A DNA stretch of 60,017 nt from Fragilaria crotonensis (GCA_022925895.1 JAKSYS010000373.1:1-60017), one strand, 5' to 3'; positions 1-13,161 are shown, numbered from the stretch's first letter. The notes: a model not told the origin generated them from the sequence alone. Numbers and translations are program-made.

Positions 1-21
1 AATTGTAAATGGGTCGGCCGA

Positions 22-600
22 ATGGAAAACAATAAGGAGACCAATTTGGAAGAAGAATTTGTGGGTATGGCATTTGGCGAAGCATTTGTTAAGGAATTGA
101 AGTTGTCGGGTAATCTTCGTGGATTTGTGGATGTACCTGTTGGCGATTATAAGCCATCACATCTTCACCATCATCCTAACTTGCAATGTTCTGGTGCACC
201 TGCGGTCCATTTTAATCAGACTGATGGCAAAGATTTGTGTGTGTCAAAGTCTCTTGCGTCCGCTTTATTTTCCATTGGGTTTCATGAGGAAGCATCTATT
301 ATTGATAACTTCGGTGAAGAAATATTGAGAGGTGCTGTCGTCGATGCTTTGGAGAATGTTGTGAATCATGCACGATCCGTTCTTCCTTCTTGGATTGTTA
401 TTCGACGCTTGCCTCACCGTTTTGATTGGAAAGCTGGTTTGGATGCACGTCACCTCTTGCTCGGTGTCTTGAGTGCATCCGACGGAAGCTGTTGTCATGC
501 TGTATGTATTCATGGAGGTTATGTATATGATGCAAACGAAACAGTTGCCCTTCCGTTGTGTGACGAGGCATTAAATATTGCACCTCTACTCCATTGGTGA
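22..600 (+). CDS. Hypothetical protein with possible papain-like triad (5' end may lie outside window)
   Basis: An ORF of 192 codons from the first ATG. The frame stays open to base 1, so the true start may be outside the window. I do not recognise the family. One segment has LCVSKSLASAL around Cys73, and a later segment has CCHAVCIHGGYVYDANE with His159 and Asp170 or Asn172. The order Cys...His...Asp/Asn in hydrophobic strands is what papain-fold peptidases show, so a cysteine-peptidase-like fold is possible. This is inference from motif order only. It lies convergent to the transposase remnant that begins at 768 on the minus strand, and may be part of the same mobile element or unrelated. 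The N-terminal 60 residues are His/Pro-containing and have no signal peptide. Confidence 0.45.
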   Translation: MENNKETNLEEEFVGMAFGEAFVKELKLSGNLRGFVDVPVGDYKPSHLHHHPNLQCSGAPAVHFNQTDGKDLCVSKSLASALFSIGFHEEASIIDNFGEEILRGAVVDALENVVNHARSVLPSWIVIRRLPHRFDWKAGLDARHLLLGVLSASDGSCCHAVCIHGGYVYDANETVALPLCDEALNIAPLLHW

Positions 601-767
601 AGAGTACATTTGTTGGGTTTCGGCGCGGGTATATTTTTCGTTATGAAGGACAACGAAAACAGAAGCTTGAAAAAATGACTTTACAAGGTTGACAAGAGTG
701 TCAAGGTTATTCTCTTTACATATAACTACATTTTTATGCACACTTGAATAGCACTTCAAATGATTGT

Positions 768-3749
768 TCAGATGGTTGTCTCCACAGGTTCAGTGAATTC
801 GAGTGCCCACAAATGGCGTGGCAAAGTTTGAAGGATTTTTGAACCATCGTCTTTGATCGATATAACGAAGCATGGACTTTCAATGTCCTTTGGTTTGATG
901 ACAGTTAAGTCTTTAGACATCTCCCATTCTGTAAGCAATACTGACTTAATGCCGGTTTTTTCTTTTCCGAATTGAACCACCAATCGGAAAGGTTGCGGGT
1001 TTTTGGTAATCACAATAACGGCCAATCGGCACGGTAAAATTGAGACAACATTGTTTTGTTTGTTCATTGATCTAGCATTCATCCAATCGTAGACAGAACC
1101 ACCAGATTGAAATGATGGATGGCAACGATAAGTGGATGATCTGTGCCGTAATTCAGTGCACAAACGAACATGAGAACCAAACTGGTGTGAAACAAATTGT
1201 AAAACGTTGTCGGAGATGTGCATCAAAGAAACTTTTGTTTGTGTATGCCAACACAACTTGTATCCTGTGTTGAAATCACAAGTCAACGTTGCAAATGTAG
1301 CTCTTCCAGTACTTGTTTCTGGAACAACATCAATGACAGGAGTCTTAACATGTGGAACGTTTGATATGACAGGGTTTGAGGATGTATCCCAAATCCGTGT
1401 ATACACAGCATTGATCATAAGCGAATACGACAATCGTTGAGCGGATTGTAATTCGTAAGCTGATCCATTATGCCGCTTTTGAGCGCGTCGTCCTGGTTTT
1501 TTGGCAACTGGAATCAACAATGATTCGGGACGCTGCGCGCAGTAATTTATAGGCGCACCAAACCGTTCCATATTGTCAAGAAGGTGCAGCAATTCATGAA
1601 ATTTTGGAAACTTCCATGTTTTGCCGTTCGCCATTGGTATATCATCGACACACATTTGCATTAACGTTTGGATAGCTCTTTGAACAACAATTATGGATTC
1701 CGCATGGTGCTGTTTAGTCCAGTATGTAGCTTGATTAAGCCATTGATCAAAACATAACAGCGCCTCAAATACGGCAAGAACAGCCAGAAGATCAACCGTG
1801 TGTTTGGGCGTAGTGTTAGTTGTCGCATTATCAATCAGAAGCACAGACATAGCGTGTTGTGAGTCAAATGTAGATTGCAAAATCTGCCAACCTTCATCAT
1901 ATTGCACAAGAATGACAAACAAAAAGACCAAGCCCAGGCGTTCCGATGCTGATATTTTGGTTAAATTGGTGATGCCTTGGCTAAAATCGGTTGCAGGAAA
2001 TGTGCTGCGAATTGTTTGGCGATGCGTCTTGTGAAACCGTATTGCCAAAGCGTCTAGCGCCGCTAATTTGCTTGGTGGAACATTCTCAAGCACCAAAAAT
2101 GTTACCACTTCAATCATGCCTTTTCGAAAGGCATGCATAGTTTCCACAGGAGTCGACCCATAAATTCCACGCATTGGGTCCGCCATTGGGACATAATCAA
2201 AGACATTATTCAACTTATGTTGCGACCACCGTTTGCGAATGTCCACGTCAGCATTGTGTGCTATGTTTGAAACTTCATAAGCGATCAAAAAAGCACATTG
2301 AACGTATGGATTGTCTAACTGCTCATGATTCACATCACAAGCACGACAATGTCGTTGAATTCCTTTGCCATGAGTTCCGAAGCAACCACACAACATATCT
2401 CCTTCTTGCATATCCTGAATTACAAAAGTACACAAGTGATTACGTCCACGTGCATCTCGCCATGAGGACCAATGGGCAATAACACATTTGACAAGTGTGG
2501 ACCTGCAATACACATGGAACGTAATACTGCATGTAACTGCGCGTGGTAATTGCGATTGTTATCACCTTGTTTCATGTTTGTTTGATTTGTGCAGATGAAA
2601 GTTTTGGTTTGGAAGAAACCCATGGTATCCCCATGCCTGTATTTTCCGACGAAACTCCTCTTTAAAAATGGCAGGTGAAAACATGTAAGGCTTCAATGAA
2701 AATCGTGCATTGCCGGTGACGTGAGTGCGGTCAATCCATTGAATAATTGGAACAAAGAGTTGTCGTGTTGGATCAGTGATCATGCGGTCATATGCATCGC
2801 AATAAACACTCCCAGATAATGCATCACCAAGCCTTCCATCTGGGCTTTGATATGGTTTCAATGGGTTGCACAAATCAATCAAGAGGTTTTCAGCGGTCAT
2901 TACGGATGGATTTTGTAACAAATTGAGTAGCTGAGGGGCAAATTCATAAGCGATGACATCGCATGGCGGACCATGTGGAACCTTGACAGACAACACAGAA
3001 GGCAACAGTCGCTGTGCATTTGTTACTGACTTGAACAATACATCAACATTATTCATTCGAGATTGCCCACCAGCAGGATAAAATGAATACCCATCAGTTT
3101 GGGCATTGCGCGCCCATTTTAAGACCAATTCAAATGCATAATCAGGTGCATTGATGTCATCTAATATCTTCAACAAGGAAATGGTCCACTTTTGATCTGT
3201 AGAAAACATAAATGATTGCGATGAAGCAATTGTATCATGTTGCGTAGGGCATGACACTTCATCAATAGTGGCGTCCACAAGAATTTGAATGTCATGTTGC
3301 ATGTCGTCAAGTATTGCTTCGTCAGTTTTGCTTACTTCGATTTTCGATGTCAGATTTGGCGGTGCCGCAAACGGCAAAGCAGCAGGAGCACAATGCGAGA
3401 TATCGTTGACGATTTCGCATCGCAATTGTCGCGACCGTTTTGCACTGGTAAAGACAGTGTCGTCAAAAGTTGCATTGGCACAATGTTGAACAATCGGGGC
3501 AATCGGGTGTGTCTGTTCGCGACGAACAAACTCCAAACACAATGGAGATCGCTGAAAATGCATTGTAAATGCCTTTTCAGTATCAAATGATTTGCGACGG
3601 CTCATGCAATGTGGGTTGTAGCATACAAACAGAGACAACATGAGGCTGTTGTTTGCTTTTGACATGACTTGTATTGTGTTGAATACGTAGTCTTGGTTGG
3701 ATGCAAACAAAAATGTGCGTGCGTGCTTGCTAAAGAATCCATGTGGCAC
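768..3749 (-). pseudogene. CMC/Plavaka-like DNA transposase, frameshifted
   Basis: Two long minus-strand ORFs (3749-2562 and 2513-768) plus a bridging short frame (2623-2420) read as one transposase. The N-terminal part has a C2H2-like finger (CYNPHC, then H and C in RSPLCLEF). The middle has FVPIIQWIDRTHVTG followed by RFSLKPYMFSP and then a YHAQLHAVL segment. The second ORF has GDMLCGCFG, then RHCRACDV, and VPMADPMRGIYGSTPVETMHAF. This succession is characteristic of Plavaka/CACTA-type (CMC superfamily) transposases of fungi and stramenopiles. The frame changes near 2560-2620 and again near 2425-2510, so no intact protein is encoded as written. One-base assembly errors could explain this. 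I could not identify terminal inverted repeats with confidence. Confidence 0.7.
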
Positions 3750-5477
3750 AACAAACAGCTGTCTTCAAAAGAATACCACTCAGATTGGTAAGCGATAGCC
3801 AACCAAGCAAACACACAGACACGGACGATTATTAGAAACTGATTATGCACACTAATAAACTGGGAAGACTTGTCTGAGCGCGCACTTATGTAAGAAAGTT
3901 TAACCTCGTTTATCCGTACTGGTATTAATAAAACCTACAAAAATGACTATTCGTATTTGTAGACTTAATTGTGTACAGAAAAGTATGTTTGTTGAAAGTC
4001 ACAGAGAACAACTACTGCTCATTTACTTTTACATACGCGTTTTTTTTATACAGGTATATGAATTATTTTAATAGTAGGTATACGTAGTGTCTGATATGTA
4101 CTTTGAGCAACCAAATATGAATTTGTTATGAATTGTACGAATTCAAATATTCATAAATACTGCATTAATTCATTTTTGGGTCCTTAGATGAATGGCTCTG
4201 GCCTTGGAAAGTCTCGCAAGTGATTGCATGCCACCATGCTGCATATTCAGCACAATTCCTTTGCCAAGCTTGATGCTGACGAGTCAAGAACCATCATCAT
4301 ACATCGGCGCAAGAGGCGGTGTTAATCTTATCAATATTTTTTGTGACATCGACAAAATCTTACAACCCAAGGATTGGTCTTATGATCTTATGTCTTTTCA
4401 TGTCACCAGCATTAGCATCTTCCTATTTGGCCTCAAAATGACACTATGAAGTTAGACTTGGCAAACTCTGAAAGTGTTGTGACATTGAGAAGAAGGGATT
4501 ATGATCTCCAGGCTGCCGGCATGCATTTGGAGCATGTGAGTCCAAGGGACATTAGAACTTGATGGACAAGTGCTCACGGGAGTGGCTGGCACAGCATTGG
4601 CACACAATCATATTGCACATTTTTGAATTCACAGGGATTTGGAAGTTTTTAGATGAAAAACCTTCTTTTTGATATAGCTGCTGTTACCTTTCAAATGTGC
4701 CAGCAATTACATTCCCCAAAAAGCGCGAGTTTTGATTTCTCTTGCTATTGTCCAAAATCATTGGCACCTTGCTTGGGAGTTGTTTCTGGGTCCTCACGCC
4801 TCACATGTAAAAGCAAGAAGACTTGGCATATTGAAGTACTGTACTCCGAGATCAGTACCAGTGTACAAGTACCAGTACATGCTGTTTTGCGATGGTGTTC
4901 GTTCGAAGATTCATGGTTCTGATCTCGGGCTTTCAACGGGATCCAGTAGACCTCTCACATGCAAATGCCACCTCTATGTAACTCAAACGAAATTGCAATC
5001 CTCTACGGGCACTGCGGTGGGCGACACTGGTTATCTGTCAAGACACGCGCGCTCAGTGCTTCAGCGCTGCAGCCTTGATTCGGACCGGTACTCACATTTC
5101 CTCGATGATCCTCGTGGTCGATCCACAGCGAACGAAATTACGCCATTTGACTACGGATATCATACGCCGTGTATGCATACAAGACCCGATACTTGAACTT
5201 GCACAACTTCGCACATGAACCTCGTACCAGAGGAGTTGTAGTACAGTAGTACAAGGTATACTACGAGTACTAGTGACACACACACACCACACACGACCAC
5301 AATCCGAAGTGGATAGAGGTAATCTTACCCTCTCATCGAGATAGACCAGAGCTGGCCCAAGGGGAGAACATTCTCATAGAGTTGTAGTACAGCTGACGTT
5401 GCGACAAAAGAAATAGACCAAGAAGAGAGCTGCCTCGCACACAACATCAGTTGATACCCAACTTGCACTAAGTTAAA
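3750..5477. other. Intergenic, no gene recognised
   Basis: AT-rich from about 3850 to 4170, then mixed composition. The open frames at 4192-4449 and 4653-5196 show no recognisable domain. A GTAC-rich stretch lies at about 4845-4885 and again at 5220-5275, just upstream of the VTC4 gene, followed by a CA-repeat near 5275-5295. Confidence 0.5.
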
Positions 5478-8178
5478 ATGAAGTTTGGTCAACATTTGCG
5501 AGAGAACATTGCTGCCGAGTATGGCCCAGAGCCGTACATCGCATATGATAGTCTCGATAGTATGATTCGAGAGCTTTCCAAGGAAGCACCTTCGAGGTAA
5601 GAGAGCCTGTGCCGTGCGATGCTGGATTGATCAGGATCGTAACAGGAAATAGCCCAAGTTCCTTGCCACGCACATACTATACATCAGCGGATGGATGACA
5701 TTGGAAAGGCTGAGTCGTCGGAGCACCACTTTGCGAGTGTGAATGCGTGGTACTGCCATTGACTTGTCTCTGTATCGTTTACGCATGTACACCATCGATA
5801 CATTATAAATTCGCAGCAATGCGTCATGCCTTTGTGTGAATCTCAGATCCTTCTTCATCCTAACCCCTTCTCTCCTTCACAGCGTTGACTTGAGCCAACG
5901 TCAGGTATCTCTCACCATGCCCCCACCTACGAACGCGCATGGTGTATCTCATGAAGGCGCAACTGTTACAGAAGAAGTATTCCTCAAAACCATGGACGAT
6001 CAAATGTTCAAAGTAGAAAAGTTCACCCTTGAACAGGTCACACTCCTCCGCACCAAACTCAAGGCTGTCGAAAAGTCTGTTGACAAGATTGGCAACACAG
6101 TAGATATCGACACGCTCGCCGCCGAAACTGACGAAATTGCCGAACAGTTTCTGAGACTCGAAAAGTACGTCAACATTAACTTTATGGGCTTTCACAAGAT
6201 CCTCAAGAAGCATGACAAGCACGTTCCTGGGAATCCCATCAAGGCCTTTTATGTGGCCCGCATGCACGGTCAAGCCTGGGTCCGAGGAGACTATTCCGAC
6301 GTGGTGGTGCGATTGTCGAGCATCTATTCGACACTCCGCAACGACAAACCCTCGCAGGAGAGCGAGGATGCGTCCCAATCATTCCTGCGGTCCACCACCA
6401 AGTATTGGATCAAAACAGAAGATGTGTCGCGAGTCAAATACGCGATCTTGAGACATTTGCCCGTCTTTTGCAGAAGACGTCGACGGGAGAATCGGACTCG
6501 CAAATGACCAACAGGTAAGGATGAGAGGGGGTCGGCGATGTGAACAAACGTGATTGTTTTGGGTGTCTGCACGAAACTCACCAAATCTTCTTTCCTACCA
6601 TTTCACTCGATGCACTATTCGCACCACTTACTTATAGTGTCTACTTGGACAACGATCAGCTCGAACTTTATCATGGTCGACTAGATAAGTCACCTGGTGC
6701 CATCGCCCTACGTTTGCGATGGTATGGGGCAGGTGACCCAAGGTTAGTCTTCTGCGAGCGCAAGACTCATCGTGAAAAGTGGACCGGTGAAGTTTCCGTC
6801 AAGGAACGATTTACAGTGAGTACTTGGCTTGCATCGTTCACATGCTGCGAGGAGACGACAATCACGAAACATCATCATACCTCAGGTCGCTAACTTTCTT
6901 TTTGTTCGTTCCTTTCCTAAGATTGACGAAAGTGAAGTTCAATCAGTCATGACTAATACGTACCCGATTGAAGATAAAAGGAGGAAAATGATGCAAAACG
7001 GGAAATCACAAAAGGAAGCCGACGAATGGGAAACCCTTGTGCGCGAATGCACTCAAGTTATCAGCTCCAAACAATTGGTTCCCACGATGCGCACTCAGTA
7101 CATGCGCACTGCCTTTCAGATTCCCTTCGATGCGACTGTCCGTGTCAGTCTCGACACAAACTTGTGTATGATCTCAGAACGCGGGTATAATCTCGATAAT
7201 ATGAAGAACTGGCATCGTGACCCATCGGAGGTTCTCGCCCGTAATGAAATTACTCGTTTTCCGCATGCTGTGTTGGAAGTCAAATTGGAACTCAAGGGAG
7301 AAAACTTGACCCCACCCAAGTGGGTCACGGACTTGCAGAACAGCGGCATGCTTTATGAAGTGCACAAATTCTCCAAGTTCATTCACGGCTGCGCCGTGTT
7401 GTTGCCAGAAGATGTTCGATCTGTGCCATACTGGGTTGACGATGCCAGCATTCGGGACTCGATCATCGCTTCAGAGGGCAGCGCATTCTGGTTGATGAAG
7501 ACGAAGGTGCTGGTCCCGGTGCAACACAAGTGTATTCGCACTTACTGCCATTTGGCAATACGACTGAAAATCGCAAGGATACAGCGCTGGGTTGAACTTT
7601 AATTCGGCGGCTGTGAGTGCTGGATTTGTTCATCCCGAAACGGCTGGCAATTACGGTGTCAACTTTTACAATGAAGATGACCTTGAAGATGGCGATATTT
7701 TCCGAGAAACTGCTGCAGATGATTGCTTTGGCGATGACACATGTTTGGGGTGGGTCTTTCCATTTTGTTCTCGCAGCAACATGTTTACCGAGACAACCAT
7801 TGCACCGACATCGGTTCAAAAGATAGAACCCAAGTATTCTTCGCCAACGAACGCACATTCCTACACTGGCTACACCACGGCATTGTGTTGGCTTCCGTCG
7901 CCTCGGGTATTTTAGCCTTCTCGAGCGAGGATGAACATCAAGCCTGGTCACACTGGTACGCCATGATAATCCTCGCGCTCGCGTTAATATTTTGCATGTA
8001 CGCTCTTCATATTTTCTTGTGGCGTGCCGAGCGCATCAAGACTCGCATCCCGGGTCGATGGGATGATCCACGCGGTCCGCTTGTTTTGGGAGGTGTCTTG
8101 GCGCTCGTGTTGACTATTAACTTTGTGGTGAAGGTATACTACATTGCAACGTACAACTACTCGGGCGAAGAACTGTAA
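5478..8178 (+). CDS. VTC4: Vacuolar transporter chaperone 4-type polyphosphate polymerase (SPX-VTC-DUF202)
   Basis: Makes inorganic polyphosphate from ATP at the vacuolar/acidocalcisome membrane. Four exons fit: 5478-5596, 5883-6514, 6638-6815 and 6922-8178, with GTAAG/GTGAG donors. The SPX domain starts with MKFGQHL and ends with the lysine-rich [14 protein letters not shown], which binds inositol pyrophosphates. The catalytic tunnel domain keeps [39 protein letters not shown] and FSKFIHG. These correspond to the basic residues and metal-binding Glu of yeast Vtc4, so this is a catalytic subunit and not a Vtc2/3-type accessory. The C-terminal three-helix DUF202 region runs from about 7830. 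Four one-base losses break the frame: T-run 6466-6469, near 7482, G-run 7589-7591 and A-run 7832-7833. Protein similarity continues across all four, so they are probably assembly errors. Restored length would be about 729 codons. Confidence 0.9.
5597..5882 (+). other. Intron 1 of VTC4-like gene
   Basis: GTAAGAG donor after the codon pair for Pro-Ser, and a pyrimidine-rich acceptor ending TTCACAG. Splicing joins the MKFGQHL exon to the rest of the SPX domain in frame. Introns 2 (6515-6637, GTAAGG...TTATAG) and 3 (6816-6921, GTGAGT...CCTAAG) follow. Confidence 0.75.
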
Positions 8179-8938
8179 AACGATGGCGGGTACGTGAAAT
8201 GCGAGTGGACGAAGCTGATAACTACTAGATTATGAACGGCATAAAACAACTTATCCTTTATGTGTATGTAAATGCGGAACCAACCTCTTGAATGCGACTT
8301 GACATCGACCTATCCATACTTCCGTCGTTTATCACGTAGGTCATGAGGGTCTGGAGTCTGGAGTGTGTGGCGAGGTGGAAGGTACCAGTATCAACGTATG
8401 AACGAGTCTATCATACTATGGGTCACGGGTAGTGCTATGGTACTGTACGCTACAGTACTTGGAATACTGGACACGGTAGTGTAGTACTTGTGTGCAGTAT
8501 AGTACTCCAGTATTTTTCTTCCAAAGTCCTCTGTCGGTAGTACCTGGTACTAGTACCAGTATTTTCATAGTTAACTGTGGTCTTGGGTTCACTGTATTAC
8601 TACCGGAAGAACTACTATAGTATTGTACTACTGTCGGAGTACAAGGAGGTCCTGTGTCCTGTGAGTGTGTACGTGGTAGGTGGTCTTTCTCTCTTCTCGG
8701 TCCCCCCAGCGTACGTTTCGTGGAATCATCCAGAGCCGCTCGTCGTGGCATCGCATGATGTGTGAGGTGAACGGCAAACCGCAACAACGGGAACTCATCG
8801 AGAGGGTAGAATTGAAGCCATCAACAGTATATCTTTTTAGCATACCTTGATAGTGTGCCGAGTATAAAATAGACAAACAAATTTTCTTGACGACGTCGGA
8901 GCTAATATCTGAAACTTCAAAGGCTCAAAGCAATCAAA
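8179..8938. repeat. Intergenic with GTAC-rich palindromic island
   Basis: No gene seen. From about 8395 to 8650 the sequence is dense in short overlapping palindromes built on GTAC, AGTACT and CAGTA/TACTG. It separates the 3' end of the VTC4-like gene from the start of the EBP1 gene. Similar islands occur in most intergenic gaps of this window. Confidence 0.6.
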
Positions 8939-10181
8939 ATGACTGACGAACAAGAGCGTGTTGACCCTGATGTCGAGGAAAGTGACGACGACGATGATGA
9001 TGACGATGACGAAGTCGAGAAAAAGACTGAGGAAATCACAGACTTATCGAATTCTGATGTTTGCACGAAATATCAAGAAGCCAGTAAGATTGTAAATCTT
9101 ACGTTGGAAGGCTTGGTAAAACAATGCATCCCTGGTGCCAAGGTTGTTGATCTGTGCATCTTTGGCTCTAGCGTTATGGAAGCCGCCGCCGGCAAGCTCT
9201 ACACCAAGAAAGTGAACGGAGTGTTGATGGATCGAGGTGTCGCCTTCCCCGTCTGCATCAGTGTCAACGACATTGTTTGCAATCATTCACCACTGCTCTC
9301 GGAAGAAATTGAGCCTCTCAAGGTTGGAGATGTTGTCAAGATTGATCTCGGTTGTCATTTGGATGGATACATTGCTGTTGCTGCACACACGGTCGTGGTC
9401 GCCGATGGTGATGCCCTCCAACCCCTGCCGAGGAAGTCGGAAATGTTGCTGTCGCTGCCTACAACGCGATGCTCGTCGCGGCCCACTCCATTGCTGCGGG
9501 AAGACCAATACGGATGTCACCAAGGCTGTGGAGCGCGTTGCGATGCATTATGGGGTGAAACCCATCTCATCTGTCAGAATGCACCAAATGAAACGTTACG
9601 TACTGGACGGTGTCAAGGAAATCTCACTCAAGGAACCAACTCCGGAAGACTTGGAAGAAGGGGAAGAGAAACTTGCGTCCTGCACATTTGAGCAGAATGA
9701 GGTATATGCCGTTGATGTTGCCATGTCCACTGGTGACGGCAAGGCCAAGCCCGGTGAAATGCGAACAACTGTCTTCAAGCGCAACGTCGAAACCAATTAC
9801 AAACTCAAGATGAAGTCGTCGCGCACTGTCCTTTCCGAAGTGGATAAGAAATTCCCTACGCTACCCTTCACTCTCCGCCATTTCGAGGATGAGAAGCAAG
9901 CCAAGATGGGAATTGCCGAGTGTATCCTTCACAATTTGGTGACCCCCTACCCTTCTCTTCACGAACATTCGGGCAAGGTGGCGCATTTCAAGTGCACCGT
10001 CCTGTTGTTGCCCTCGGGAACTACGCGCGTGACCGGATTGGACCTCCCCGCCTACTTTACCACCACCAAAGAACCCGATGAGGCAACTGCAGCTGTCTTG
10101 AAGGAACTGGCGGATGCAGCAGATAAGAAGGCGAAAAAGAAGGCGGCAAAAAAGAAGAAGGGAAAGAAGACTGAAAATTGA
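8939..10181 (+). CDS. PA2G4: EBP1/PA2G4-type proliferation-associated protein (M24 aminopeptidase-like fold)
   Basis: Homologue of ErbB3-binding protein 1 / ARX1-related factors. These keep the methionine-aminopeptidase pita-bread fold but act in ribosome biogenesis and growth control. The N-terminus has an Asp/Glu-rich tract (residues about 15-25). Next come SDVCTKYQEASKIVN, GVAFPVCISVN, HSPL, KIDLGCHLDGY, KPISSVRMHQMKRY and a Lys-rich tail (KKAKKKAAKKKKGKK) typical of EBP1. ATG 8939 is preceded by AATCAAA. The frame is lost at a C-run (9422-9425) and again at AA (9501-9502). Both sites need one added base, and conserved protein continues on both sides. Restored length is about 414 residues, close to the roughly 394 of animal PA2G4. 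I judge the gene intact with two sequence errors. Confidence 0.88.
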
Positions 10182-10776
10182 AGGCAGACTTGCAAGCGTC
10201 TGAAAGCGTAGCAGATTTGTAGAAGGATGGAAAGGAGAAAAGAGGGAAGGAATTGAAAGATGATGGCAATATGGAGGCAGGGACGACCGAAACGGTGCGC
10301 TACTTGACTTCGTAATTCTAAACTAGAGTGAAAGGTGACAGGGAAGCTTTTATTGTACTACAGTACGATGCGCTACATAGTTTCTGCAGTCGCAACGCCG
10401 CATCAGCTGTTTTCGTCCGCAGTACCGTCTGTCACAGTACAATACTATTTTATGTGCCACTACGCATACATAGTACTACAGTAGACCAGTTGTCTGTCGG
10501 GTCAGTGTGTGTATTGATAGGATGAGGTACAGTACCTGCTACGGTACTACCGGTAGTGCTGTAGGCTCCTCTACAGCTAGTACTGGTAGTGGCATATGCA
10601 TGTCTGACAGCTCTTCTGCCGTTTTGTCAGGTCTGTCAGTATGACATGGAGCTGCGCGCCGAATTCCCTGACAGAGTCAAGAATCAACATGAGAATCTCT
10701 GTGAAGTCTGAAGAATCCTCCCATCTATCTCGAAATTACTACACCGGCAACCAGCATGTTGTATTAAATCTTTAGA
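10182..10776. other. Intergenic, GTAC-rich
   Basis: No coding signal. A GTAC/AGTACT/CAGTA cluster spans about 10355-10600. Confidence 0.5.
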
Positions 10777-12116
10777 TTGGTAGCACCCAAGAGCTCGACC
10801 CGTCGATCACGCACAGATTGCGCCATGCCAATCCGCATCGCAAGGAACCAACACGAACATGAACAAGAAGTTCATGTAACATCCAACCTGTCTGAATTTG
10901 TTCAGCATGAAATCCATTGTTTGTCCCTCACATTCTCCGAAGCAAAGCCAATGGAAACCTTCGCACTTTCCTACATATTCGGACATGTTAAGATAATTCA
11001 TCGGATAAGGCTTCAAAATGGAACTTGCGAAACCCTGGACAAGTTTCTGCAATGGTGGCATAGCCATCATTTGAAACTATCCGCGCCATTGGTACACGAA
11101 TTAGAGCTCTGTGACCAGGTGGAATGGGATACGACTGAAACGTTTTGGTTGAATAGCATATGGATGGAACAGCATCATGTGGATCAAGAACCAAGGACAC
11201 TTAAAGCACTGACCATTGGTCAAGCTGCGCGGTTTGATATCTCGGGCTTGAAAATCACCCATCTCGAGACACTGGAAATTCCGCTGAGATCCGACATCAC
11301 AACGTACTCTTTGGCACAAGCTCTGCACGAGGGCTGCAATTTGCAAGCTTTGTCAATTGTTGATTTTTATATGGAACACCAGATGCCGGAAGTACTGGAG
11401 TACTTTTCCATCCAACTGCGAAAGCTACGCAATTTGAAAACACTGCAATTACATGTTAGGGACGCTTCCCCCATCAATGTGCAGCACCTTGCTGCGGCAA
11501 TACCGCTATCAGTCCAAAAGCTTAAAATTAATTGGCACCTGCACGAGTCTGATGGTCTGCTTCCGCTGGATGCATTGTCCCGCATGACGCAGGCTCCTGT
11601 CATGGCGACGTTGCAAGTTTTGGAATTGGAATTGCTTGGAGGTCGCTCCTGCATTGATTCAAGCCAAGTGTGTTTATGGACTTGCTAGTCCAAATGCTGC
11701 AACCGTGTCGCATGTTGCAGCGCTTGAGAGTGAAATCGATCGGGAAACTCGCCAAACCGTTGGCTCTGTACCCAGTGTTGACGCTTATGTCAACGTGGAC
11801 GACACTTCAAGAAGTTGTGTTGGATTTTCCACTAATCCTGGATGATTCATGCTCGCAAGTTATCTATCAAACCCTGCAACGCAACAACAGTCTTACGGAA
11901 TTCGATGTCGTTGGCGAACGACCCAGTCGATTCTCCTCCGGCCGCCTTCACTACCTTCGATTGAATCGATTGCGTTTTTCAACTATATTGTTGATCCAGG
12001 ACAAGATTCCCCTCGCACTTTGGCCTCACGTGCTGGAGAAGGCTTCCAATTGGCATTCCGTTATCTTTGAACTGTTCCAACAAAAGAATGATTTATTGTT
12101 GTCCAGTGCTGGTTAG
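10777..12116 (+). CDS. LRR/RNI-like diatom protein, one apparent frameshift
   Basis: A first frame (10777-11688) is continued by a second (11670-12116). Leu-spaced segments such as LVHELELCDQVEW, LKITHLETLEI, LRNLKTLQLHVRD, VQKLKINWHL and LQEVVLDF have the spacing of irregular leucine-rich repeats. The C-terminus (HYLRLNRLR, PLALWPHVLEKA, SVIFELFQQKNDLL) resembles the end of a large family of intracellular LRR-like proteins common in diatoms. Function unknown. One lost base near 11655-11672 would join the frames and give about 446 residues. The start could also be the ATG at 10825. No signal peptide or membrane segment. Confidence 0.65.
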
Positions 12117-13161
12117 AGGTCGTGAACAAAAAATGCGAAGCATGTTTGTTGTGACGTTTGTTCGAAGCCGTATCACTCAACGAGTACGGGCCCTTAGGTT
12201 GGATGTATCTTGGAAACGATAGTGGAGCAGCAATATGATGCCTTTCGCATTGCATTGGCATCCTATGCTGCTTTGGAATCAACATGATGCTCCTTGATGG
12301 CATGACTCGACGTCCTCAAGCGGTACAGGTTGACATCTCTGGCATGTTCGTACCTTGTTACAAATCAGATCAAGTCTGAACTTCTCGTGAATAAGTTGGT
12401 GCTAGCCCTTCAGAAGGACCACCAGAGATAGAAATCTGACTGTATTTGCCTCAGCGTGCGAGAAACCCAAGTATTCCTGCTCGCTTTCATTGCAGAGGAT
12501 ATTCCGAAACTCACCAACACAATGTAAGATAAAGCGAATGGTTTTTCGTCAGTATTCGCATCCACATCCTCTCCCAAAGTTACTCAAAACGTTTTCTTTG
12601 CTCGAAGCATCTGCGCCGACAACGCACGAATTCGCAACACCTTGTCACCATCCCCAGTATGCCATCCGCATGCAAGCGTATAAACTAGAGAATATGAAAG
12701 CGAATGCACTTCGCATTATGCATTATGCACCATTCACCCCTCCTTTAGTCATTCGAATCATCTAACGATGGGACAAAGTCGAGGTGGTTTCAAGTTGTGG
12801 TTTTGCGGACGCTGTGCTTACCAATTTAAATTGAGATTAGTATTGATCGAACGAGGTTGGTGTTTCCTACTGGTATCAATGTCACATTTCAATGCCACTC
12901 ATGGCGAATCCCAGTAATCTCGTGGTCTGGAATCGACTTCACCAATTCCACAAGTATTACTTGACAAGAGGAGGCACACCATCATTCAAATGGGAGTTTG
13001 TCACGAGTTGTATACGTAGACAGTTTCCCGCTGGCGATGCGGAGTATCAAGCTCAACCATTGTGCGTCGCCAAGGAATGTGGAAGCGACCATGCCACCGC
13101 ACCTTGACACCTCACGCCCTCCCCAACCCAGAAGACATCTCACATTACTGTTCTACGTTTA
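12117..13161. other. Intergenic, no gene recognised
   Basis: About 1 kb between convergent genes. The open frames at 12490-12765 and 12892-13180 have no recognisable motif and look like chance. Confidence 0.45.

Noticed and set aside
22-600. ULP1 (C48) peptidase captured by a CACTA-like element
   Set aside because: The C48 order is His-Asp-Gln-Cys, but here the Cys precedes the His.
5478-10181. VTC4 and EBP1 as pseudogenes
   Set aside because: Only one-base homopolymer-type losses, with full conservation of catalytic and structural motifs on both sides. Error is more likely than decay.
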